64,000 nt of DNA from Struthio camelus. Its lineage: Eukaryota > Chordata > Aves > Struthioniformes > Struthionidae. The notes under the pieces are model-generated. The model saw only the letters and a program-made list of their open reading frames with translations. It did not search any database and was not told where the DNA came from. This document shows positions 12,360-20,400 of the stretch, piece by piece. The stretch is taken from assembly GCF_040807025.1 (NCBI RefSeq), contig NC_090968.1:5879906-5943905 (forward strand), in the 5' to 3' direction. Made by a program: the position numbers and the translations under genes. Position 1 is the first letter of the stretch. Each line of letters begins with the position of its first letter.

Positions 12360-12813
12360 ACCCTAGCCAGCACACCCACCCTCCCGCAACACATACTCAC
12401 CCACACAGGGCACAGCCCCACCTCCTTCCCCCCCAAGGGGGGCTTCTTCACTCGAGACTAGCCTTGACAAAGGCTGCCCAGCACCTTCAAGCCTTGACAA
12501 AGGCTGCCCAGGCTTCTTCTGCCCGAGGCACCAGCCCTCAGTGATTTCAGCTCTTTTAGGCCCACCATCGCGCACCTTAGCCAGCACACCCACCCTCCCG
12601 CAACACATACTCACCCACACAGGGCACAGCCCCACCTCCTTCCCCCCCAAGGGGGCTTCTTCACTCGAGACTAGCCTTGACAAAGGCTGCCCAGCACCTT
12701 CAAGCCTTGACAAAGGCTGCCCAGGCTTCTTCTGCCCGAAGCGCCGAGCCGCTGCACTCCCACTCTTCTCGTCTTCTCCCGTCAAACAAAACACCACTTC
12801 CGGCACATGCCCC

Positions 12814-12820
12814 TTTTATA
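12814..12820 (-). promoter_or_regulatory. TATA box (TATAAAA)
   Basis: The minus strand reads GGCTATAAAAGGGG, a near-ideal TATA box with GC-rich flanks. It lies in an otherwise CpG-rich promoter and fixes the direction as leftward, with a start expected near 12,790. Confidence 0.6.
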
Positions 12821-12950
12821 GCCAAGCCGCCTCAGGCCCTCAGACCGCTCGTGCTCAGTGATTGGTGGGCTGCCTGGACCCCCCCCGCTCTCATTGGTCC
12901 GTCATTAGCATGCGGCCCTGCCCGCCGGCGGCCGCGCGGCCCCGCCTTCC

Positions 12951-12964
12951 TTCTGGAACGTTCC
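12951..12964. promoter_or_regulatory. Heat-shock element, three perfect pentamers
   Basis: TTCTGGAACGTTCC contains TTC, GAA and TTC at exact 5-bp spacing, the minimal high-affinity site for an HSF trimer. By base counting, such a 9-base match is expected about 0.5 times by chance in 64 kb over both strands, but only about 0.003 times in a 350-bp promoter. Position in the promoter is therefore the main support. Confidence 0.6.
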
Positions 12965-13075
12965 TGCCTGAGGGACGGCCGCCGCTCCCCGGTCACGTGC
13001 TCGCCTTCCGCCAATCGTTTTAAACTGTGGCGGCGGGAGGTTCCCGCCGGCCCCGCGGGGTCACGTGGAGGGCAG

Positions 13076-13320
13076 CGTGATTGACACCTCCTGCAACACC
13101 CGTTTGCCTCGCTTTTCCCCTGGCCCAAACCTGCCCTGGCACCGCCCATTGGATGGCGGTGAACTGATTACGTCCTCGGATGAGGTACAGGAGTGTGAGG
13201 TGCCCCATATGTCTCTGTCCCTACGGGCAGGCCGGCGTTGCGGCTCCGTCCCCCCACCGGCAGCCTTCTCGGCCGACGGATTGGGCCGCTCGGCCGCGAT
13301 AATTCCTCCTCTGTCTACAG
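13076..13320. promoter_or_regulatory. Right part of the CpG island
   Basis: CpG density stays high to about 13,300, with a further ATTGG at 13,148-13,152 beside a GC box, and GATTACGTCC near 13,165. If the island is bidirectional, a plus-strand transcript would start here. No convincing first exon or coding frame is visible on that side. Confidence 0.4.
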
Positions 13321-13560
13321 CATAGCAAATTTTCAACATCTGATATCTGGGAGAGCACCCTGGACTTTAATTATATCTTATTTTGCAGCTGCACTCAATT
13401 CCTGCTACAGCTTAATAAACAGGTTGCATGAGCCGCGAACGTATTTTGTTAATTTTCCTCGGGAAAATTGAGTTTTTACTGCCATTTTGGCAGTAAAATG
13501 CTTATCATAACAATTATGACAAAGTGGTGAGAAATTGAAAACATCTGCAGCAACAAACTT
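13321..13560. promoter_or_regulatory. AT-rich block with two adjacent perfect hairpins
   Basis: The stretch is rich in TAATTA-like cores and CAGCTG. It contains two inverted repeats side by side: AATTTTCC / GGAAAATT with loop TCG (13,451-13,469), and TTTTACTGCCA / TGGCAGTAAAA with loop TTT (13,474-13,498). Both are perfect. The block looks like a conserved element next to the CpG island. Confidence 0.35.
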
Positions 13561-15010
13561 TGGGACAGAAGGACGTTGGTCAGTCTGGGCAAGTCCGAAA
13601 CGTGCCTGCCGGTGGGAGTAGGTGCCCCGTAATTTTTTTCATGCTAACTATTGAAAAATGCATTTCAGAATCAGCTCATCTGCGATGAGTTTGCTCAGTG
13701 TATGTGGAAATCAGAGCTTGTGTTTTCCCCTGGGGGTCATTGACAGTCATGCAACACCAGGCCGTTGTTTAGAACAGGAACGAGGGAGGGAAACCCCAAA
13801 GGGAGTGAAGAGGCATCTGTACTGGAAATACTGGACTGCGATGTGAGAAGGGGAATTTAATGCCTGGGAATTAGCCAAAGCTTTATTATAACAAAAGGAA
13901 TAAAAATAAGTTGAGGCCTTCATTCTGGACTAGCTCCGAAGCAGTAATATAAATTGTTATTTCCCCCAGTTTCTCATCAGAAGCTCATGTCCCTATACGT
14001 TGCTCGCAGTGTGAATGAACGTCCTGCTCCGCTCCCCACCCGCGAGCTGGCGGTGCTGAAACCCGTTAATGGATCCTCATTTAAATGAATTCGCTGTGAA
14101 TGGGGTTCAGACAAACTTAAACTGCAAAAGCTCCGAGCGATCAAAACAAATCAACCGAGAGGTGAAAGAGGGAAGGTTGGAGCAGAGGTGTGGTGCTACA
14201 GCAATCGTTTTCCTACTTCGTTCTCCTTTTTTTCCCCCCTCCTTCTCCATCGTTTCCTGTGAGATGATTAATTTCAGTCAGAAGTAGCGTGTTGATTTTG
14301 ATGGCGAAGCGATCTGAGGTGTTCGGCTGTCAGGAGAGGCTCTGCATTTAGCCCGTGTAATAGCGCACAGGCGCGGTGACACGAAGCTGCTTTGCACGCA
14401 CCAGCCCCAAAAAGCCGCTCAGTGCTTGTCAGACAAGACCGAGACGGGTGTCTGCCGGCGTCGCCACCAGGCAGCCCAGAGGGTCGAGACAGGAGACCAG
14501 GGGCAGGGACGTGCCAGGAAGAAAGATGCCCAGACAGGAGCTGAAATGGGAATTTGCACCCCTCTCTGTGCCGGTGCACCCAGCCCCATGGGGACCCCTG
14601 CTCCTGGGTGCGCGTAGCCCTCCGAGGGGTACCAAACCCTGTCTCCGTCTGCCGGCACCTGCGGTCAGGGACTGGCTCGCAGTCATAACGTCCCCAGGCC
14701 GGCGCTAGGGAAGGGAGGGTGATGGAGATTGCCTGGGAAAAGAGGCAAAAACCAAGAAAAGCAAAACAGCAGCGTTAAGCAACAGCTGAAAGTCTCGAGG
14801 GTGCTGCAAAGGATGCTGTCCTTAAGTATTTACCCGTCTCGGAGAAGAGCCACTCTGGCTTGGCTGCATGTACAAGAGCTTGGCCTGGGGTCAAGCTCTG
14901 AAACTGCTGAGCCCACAGGGTTTTCAAAGGCCTGCCTGGGAACAGCAGGCAAGTGCAGATACGATCGGTGAATTCAAGTTTTAAGAGTTTTTTTTTATAG
15001 GAACAAAAAA
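13561..15010. other. Gene-free stretch
   Basis: No gene is recognised. A perfect 12-bp palindrome TCATTTAAATGA lies at 14,077-14,088 in an AT-rich patch. 14,340-14,710 is GC-richer with overlapping, composition-driven open frames. Confidence 0.35.
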
Positions 15011-15012
15011 CC

Positions 15013-15049
15013 GCTAGGTGAATATTATGCAATAATATTCACAACTAGC
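15013..15049. repeat. 37-bp near-perfect palindrome
   Basis: Inner arms GTGAATATTAT (15,018-15,028) and ATAATATTCAC (15,032-15,042) pair perfectly around the loop GCA. Outer arms GCTAG and CTAGC (15,013-15,017 and 15,045-15,049) extend the stem to 16 bp with a 2-nt bulge. It could extrude as a cruciform or fold in RNA, but it is too short for a microRNA precursor. It could also be a remnant of a small inverted-repeat element. Confidence 0.7.
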
Positions 15050-15884
15050 AGAGCTGGACAGATGCTCTTCAGAGCAGGTCCTTTGGCAATTGTCTTCAGA
15101 AGATTTGCTGTATAAAAGGAGGCCAGTGTGCTGGAATTAGGGTTAAGGAATCGCCCTTGCTTGGATATGAATTTAACCCTGAAGAGAGTCCAGTATTCCG
15201 TATCACTTTGTTCTGGCAATCAAACCTTTCACTCAGCAGTTTTTGAAGGTCAGAAAGTGAATCTTGACACTTTTCCATCAAAGACAGTTGCCACCACTAC
15301 AGCTTTAACTGTTTCCCTGAACAAAGTCAGATATACCCCCAGACCAGCTTTTTTACACGGGGAGATCTGCTGTGATAGAAACGCAGCTTAAAAAAAGGAG
15401 AAGAAATCGCACCATTTGCCAACACCAACATCCCAATGTGCGTTTCAAGTACAGCGCTAGTCTGATGTTCCAAAAATCTCCTAAGGAGCCCTGACGCTTC
15501 CCTTCCTCCCTGGTATTCATGGGCTCGAACGATGTCTCCCAGCGGGTGATAGCGTGGAGCAGCTGCAAGCATGAACTTCATAGACCCAATCCGGTTCATT
15601 GCCAAAATTTTCCCGTCGTTTTGATGAAACTAATGTTTGGCCACCTATTGTTGCAGGAGTCCAACGAGCGTCTGAAATCAGCTGCATGTACAAGCCACTG
15701 CCTTGTACTGCGCAGGAGACGACGGACACCGTTTCTCACCATTTCGCTGTAATTCTGCGTAGCTGGCCAATAACCTTCATTGCTCCACTCTGAAAATGAA
15801 AGACCATTAATGCGGCAGTAAAAAAGAGAAGAGGAGGGAGAAAATAAAAAATAGTAATAATAATAAAAGGAAGAGACCTTTAGC
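15050..15884. other. Gene-free stretch, nothing recognised
   Basis: Moderate-GC DNA with short open frames of random character. A purine-rich run with TAATAATAATAA lies near 15,820-15,870. No promoter or exon is identified. Confidence 0.35.
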
Positions 15885-16140
15885 GGCGGATGGCTTAGGG
15901 CTTTCGGGGGAGATGGGCGCTTCGGCGCTCTGCTCCAACGAGCACTTTCAGAGGCAGCGAGGGCGTGATGGATGGGGCAGCAGCAAGGCGGATGATCCAT
16001 GCCCGCGCGTGGATCACCCACGCACCCGGCTCCCGCCCGGCCGCGCTGCCTCGCAGGCGTGGGAGACGGGAGGGCACCGCGCGAGCCTCAGCGGGCGCCC
16101 GGCGCTGCCCTCCGGGGCGTCTCCTCCTGCGGTCTGCATT
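15885..16140. promoter_or_regulatory. Small CpG island
   Basis: CpG-rich DNA from about 15,890 to 16,130 with no TATA box and no recognisable exon. It may be a regulatory island of the surrounding landscape. Confidence 0.35.
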
Positions 16141-18940
16141 GAAATACGTACCAAAAGGCCTTAATGCTGCAGCTATTAAAACCGCACGATGGTATTAATC
16201 TGCCACGAAGCACCGATATCGCAGAACTCAGTCAGGTCTGGGCAAGCAGCTGCCTGGGTTATTTAACAAACTGTCACCGCCGGAGCACATCCGCGGAGGA
16301 AATGCCTGATCGCGGCGATGATGAGCTCCGGAGAGGGGGGCAATGCAAAGATGCACGGAGCCTACCCAGCCCCGCAGCGGAGGCAGAGGAAAGCAAGGCA
16401 GGTTTTGCCCTGTTTTTTTCCCCCAGGGAAAAACTGGTGGCAATGGCAGAGCTCGGAGGCAGTTCAAGGCTTGGAAGAGCAAAGGAAGTTGCTATTTTAG
16501 AGAGGTGCTGGTGGAGCAGTTCAGCAAAGCGAGGGAACGTTGTTCATCACCTGCTTTCGTTGGGCCCAAACCGGCTGATCCTATCCTTCGCTCAGGCCCC
16601 CCGCAAGATGTGCAATGTTCTCGGTCTCTGATCAGGAGTAAGACTAAAACAAGCTGAATGTCAAACTGCCTCAGACAAAAAAAAAAAAAAAACACAATAA
16701 AAACACTTTGCAACCTCACTTCCTTGGCACTGGTTCATCTTTGGTGGCTTTTGAAGAAGACTCAGTCATTTTATCTCTCCATCCAATCTAGCACTAAAAA
16801 TAAACTGCTCTTTTCCTACATGTTGCTCAGGTACAAAGCAGCGAGAGAGTGCTTTGTAATTTATTTGAAAGAAAGGACTTATTTTCTTTTTAATCCCCTA
16901 AACAGCATTTTTCCCTTCTGCAATGTGCCAAATCTCTAGGGTTTTTTTTTTTTAATTTTAGAAAAGAAAGTAATGCATGGAATCAAACATTGCCACAGAA
17001 CAAAGCAGAGACGGTTTGTTTGTCCCCAGCAAAAGAAACGCGATGACAGACAGACAGCCTTCCACCACAGGTACCTACCGGATTCGCGCTTTTTTCTCCT
17101 TTCTCTTTGATGCCTCAAATTAAAAAGCAGCAGAAGACTGTAATTAAAAAAATCCTGAGACCCAGTGGGCTTTTTGCATTCATCTGATGCCTCAGCCATC
17201 TTGAGCTGCTTCAAGATGTAACTCTTTGAACTCTATTTCCCCAACAATAGATGTCACCTCCAGACACTCACAGCTGGAGGTGAAAAGTGAGATTTTCCTC
17301 CAGGAAAATAAGGATTGTGCTTGAGCTGGGGATGCCCAACCATGCGCAACAGGAGAGGTGTCTTTTGGATCCTGAAGCGGTAGGTCACGGATTGGGAAAG
17401 CCTCCAATCGTCGGGCTCTGCCCCTCTTTCCATGCACACTCGCGCCCTTCCCCGTCCTCCTCGGGCAGGCCGACAAGAGCCTCCGAATAAAGCCAGGGCA
17501 AGGGCATCCGTCCCATAGGGAAGCCTCCAATCCCCAAATTTGGCAAAGTCAGACCTGCCCCTTCTTGCTTCCTAAAATCCTTCCCGCTCTCACCCTGCAC
17601 CGGGGGGTGCATCCGGGGAGCGGGTCCAGCACGCAGAGCCGGGGAGGCTGCGACGCCTTCGGGCTCCGCTTGCCGCTCTGCAGACGACAGCGAGTGGCCC
17701 CGAGGGGACGCCTGAGTCAGGCACCGGAGGCACTCGCAAATGCATCTGCCACCAGTCCGAGTGCACTTATCCTCAGCCTCGACTGGTGTAAATATGACAA
17801 GAATTTGGTTCTCCTCTTTAATGCTACCCCCTCAACCCTGCTATAAAATGTGACTCATACTGGCTGTTCTCCCAGTGGAAGGTTGTAAGGCTAAATTAAT
17901 GTGTGCAGAGCACTTGGAGATGCTGAAAATTGTTTTATGAATACAGGGTATTAATAATATTAGTGTAGTTACCATAGAAGGAGAAGGTGATTTAGTGCTA
18001 TTTGTGTCTGAGAATTGCCATGTACAAAAATGATGCCATTATCATAATGAAAAGGGGAAAAAAAACACCATCATCCATGATTTATTTGTAGCAAAAGGTG
18101 GCAAGGTGCCCTCACAAACTAGCTCTTCCTTGTCCCTGATGATGCGTGCATTAGGGTAGGGCCAGGAAACCCCACCAGAGACCAGCGCCCCGATGGGCTG
18201 AGTGCGGCACAGGCACACGGCAAAGGACGACCTTGCTGCAGAGGGCTCGCAGGCTGCGCACACGAGGCAGGGGATGCAGAAGCAAGCAAAGCGAGCTGCC
18301 CCAAGTCACACAACGGACAGCTCAGGAGCAAAACGTGTCATGCTGAGCTGGAGAAACAGAGGCAGGTTCACCCGCAGCCCCAAGCACCGCCTCGGCCCCC
18401 GTCGCCCGTCCTCGGCATCTACCGATGCTCCACCTGTTTTAGCCAATGCCCAGCAGGAATTTCACCGGGAACTTCCACCCCAAGGATGAACGCACAGGAG
18501 CTCGGGGTCTGCCTCGGGTCTGCACCCCGTCGGGGCGCCCGTTGCTGGCTGCAGGTGCCCATGCGGCAGCCGAAACGGCTTGCAGCGTGGGTTACGGTTC
18601 AGCAGCTGCTCGCACGGCAGAGTGCCTCGGCGAGGAGCCACCGCAGCAGCACGGCCCTCATCCGCACACCCCCGGCACGCAGCTCGGGGCAGCAGCCACG
18701 AAAGGTTAATCTGGCACGCAAACCAGCCCGTGCTGCAAAACGGGAAACTGCTCCTTGACCACAGAAATCAGAGCAGCTTGCTGAAAGTTGCAGCCAACTG
18801 CCAGGGCGAATCAGTGGGGGGAGCGTGCCCATCAATAACGGAAAGCAAAAGAAGCCAGAAGATCTGTCTCCTGTTAGCCTGATGCTTCAACCTGTGCCCT
18901 GGGGACTGTGCGGCAGGGAGAGAGAGGAAATACAAGCACA
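16141..18940. other. Gene-free stretch
   Basis: No gene is recognised. A poly-A run lies at 16,677-16,690, followed by AT-rich DNA to about 17,150. A GC-rich patch lies at 17,400-17,720 and another at 18,360-18,700. Open frames are short or composition-driven. Confidence 0.35.
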
Positions 18941-18944
18941 AATC

Positions 18945-19260
18945 GTATCACAGGGGAGCAGCACGCCATTATTTATCAAAGTAGAGTGAACAAATACATT
19001 TGCATCCATTAATAGCTCCATGATCAATTGCTGATAAGAACAAACTGCTCCATCCTTCTTGATTGTGGAAAGCTCGGTGCTAATTTGGTATGTGGCATGT
19101 TTCAGCTAATGAAGCCAAGTAAATATGAATCAATTCACCCGGGAAAATAATAATGCCTAAACCTAAACTGGAAAAGAAATAAACCCCCTCTTCTCAATAC
19201 ATTAAATTGATCATCTGTCAGATTCAAGGAGATTTGCTGGAGTTAAGGGGATATGGCAGC
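18945..19260. promoter_or_regulatory. AT-rich block, probable conserved enhancer
   Basis: About 300 bp with many TAAT/ATTA cores, ATTTATC and CATTTGCAT (octamer-like) motifs, and no open frame. This fits a developmental enhancer. A run of 19 T follows at 19,414-19,432. Confidence 0.35.
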
Positions 19261-19539
19261 ATCTCCTGATGCCCAATGGTAGCAGAGAAACAGCCTCTTT
19301 CTTAATTATCTCCCGTGGGAAGACAGAAGAAAACAGTGTTGTAGTAAACACTTTAAAACTACACACATTAATTTATGCCGGCTGTTGCCTTTGTATTTTG
19401 GAACAAGTTTGACTTTTTTTTTTTTTTTTTTTCTAATTGCTTGATGAAATGTCCCATCAATCCTGTCAGCGCAAATAACGCCACTAAATAATGGATGCCC
19501 ACATGCCACCCAAATGAAAAGGCTGCTAATTAGAGCCCG

Positions 19540-19930
19540 CGAGCAGATGCAGAGGAGCGGGGGGAGCGGGGCGAGGGGCGACCTCCCCTGTGCCCACGGC
19601 CCTCGCCCACGTGCAACCCGGGGCCGGGCTGGGGCGAAAAGGCAGCGCGTGCCAAGCTGCGCTCGTCACCGCAGCGCCTGGTGCCCATCAAGCACTTGGC
19701 AGCGCTTTTCTTCCTAGACCGTCTCCGGCTTCCCCACGGACCCGCTTTGAGATCGGCGCCGGGACTGGATGTGCTGCCAAGAGGACGCTGGCGCACGGCG
19801 CTCCTGCCTCGTCCAGGTGCAACTTCACCGCGCAGCAGCTCGCCGACGCGGCTCGGCGCGGTGGAAACCAGCCCGATCCCAGCCCCGGGCCCCCGCTCGC
19901 CTCCCCGGCGGGGAGAGCCAGGTGTTCCTA
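19540..19930. promoter_or_regulatory. CpG-rich island
   Basis: CpG-dense DNA with open frames on both strands but no recognisable protein. It sits between two AT-rich conserved-looking blocks. Confidence 0.4.
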
Positions 19931-20089
19931 ACTCAACGCACGCTTAGCTCCATTAATCCTAGAGAAATATCATTAGCTTTTAGACAGAGAAAAAAAAAAA
20001 GGCAGTAAAGAGAAGTAGAGTATCTTAACACAACCCAGCAAGGTCTCTGCCTGTATTTCAGTTCTACCCTGCTTCGAAGCACCTTCAAC

Positions 20090-20400
20090 TGGAAGAGGAT
20101 AATTCATTAACTTGCTGTCTGTACAGTTGGATTATTCCTTATTATTTTGGCTGCATTGCTGCAGCTAATTCTTGGCAGTGAAAATACACAGGTTTATTGC
20201 TTTTTGAAAAAGGTAGACCAAAGCATTCTCCTTGGAAACAGCACTGATAATTGATTTGTCATTATTAAGAAGATAATTTACTTAACTGCAACAGCAGGCC
20301 CCTATTGAGTATAGGACTAACCACTTCCAGGCCTCAGATTTGCACAACTTGATAAACAAGATTAGCTCAGGCTGATGGAGGCACTGAAATCTCTTAGTCC
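20090..20400. promoter_or_regulatory. AT-rich block, probable conserved enhancer
   Basis: Dense TAATT, TTATTA and TTGATT cores with a CTGCAGCTAATT motif and no coding frame. The texture matches the blocks at 6.4 and 19.1 kb. Conservation is inferred from texture only. Confidence 0.35.

Larger units (their letters stand above)
8954..12739. repeat. Tandem array of 14 units (212-214 bp short, 490 bp long)
   Basis: Units, counted from the motif ACCCTA, begin at 8955, 9168, 9380, 9600 (long), 10090, 10311 (long), 10801, 11015, 11227, 11439, 11651, 11870 (long), 12360 and 12574. The last unit breaks off at about 12,739 inside the promoter leader. Short copies are almost identical; length differences come from a GGGTC / GGGGGC / GGGGGGC variant near the middle. 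Each unit holds two copies, 30 bp apart, of a perfect small hairpin (AGCCTT, loop GACA, AAGGCT), two TTCTTC motifs, a CTCGAG, and on the minus strand a GTGAGTA splice-donor-like motif. The plus strand is C-rich, so the predicted RNA is G-rich. Near-identity points to recent amplification or continuing homogenisation. I do not recognise the family. Confidence 0.97.
8705..12790 (-). ncRNA. Predicted repeat-containing long RNA driven by a heat-shock-type promoter
   Basis: Seen: on the minus strand a TATA box (12,814-12,820), two CCAAT boxes and a perfect heat-shock element direct transcription into a 14-unit tandem array. The first AATAAA met on that strand is at 8,727-8,732. With initiation about 30 nt after the TATA box (near 12,790), the unspliced transcript would be about 4.1 kb. 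The leader and the part of the last unit before its splice-donor-like GTGAGTA (12,790-12,615) contain no ATG. Unit lengths are mostly not multiples of three, so no repeated peptide can be read through. An acceptor-like TTGTTTCAG lies at 8,831-8,823, so a short spliced form of about 0.3 kb is also possible. Known parallels: Drosophila hsr-omega and human satellite III RNAs are HSF-dependent, repeat-rich, nuclear and collect RNA-processing proteins. Inferred: this is an analogous stress RNA. Alternatives are a promoter that happens to abut a satellite, or a promoter whose real gene runs rightward. Confidence 0.5.
12791..13075 (-). promoter_or_regulatory. HSP-type CpG-island promoter facing the array
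   Basis: Read on the minus strand and measured from a start near 12,790, the elements are: TATA box at about -27, CCAAT boxes at about -73 and -105 (plus-strand ATTGG at 12,861-12,865 and 12,893-12,897), CCCCGCC GC box near 12,940, heat-shock element at -161 to -174, CACGTG E-boxes at 12,994-12,999 and 13,062-13,067, and an inverted repeat GGCGGGAGGTTCCCGCC (E2F-like) at 13,032-13,048. Order and spacing resemble vertebrate HSP70-class promoters. The first repeat unit begins about 50 bp after the start, so array and promoter are fused. Whether the island also fires rightward cannot be told. Confidence 0.6.

Noticed and set aside
8954..12739. CRISPR array
   Set aside because: Units are hundreds of bases long and repeated in full without unique spacers, in vertebrate-type DNA.
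13474..13498. MicroRNA precursor
   Set aside because: An 11-bp stem with a 3-nt loop is far too short for Drosha and Dicer processing.
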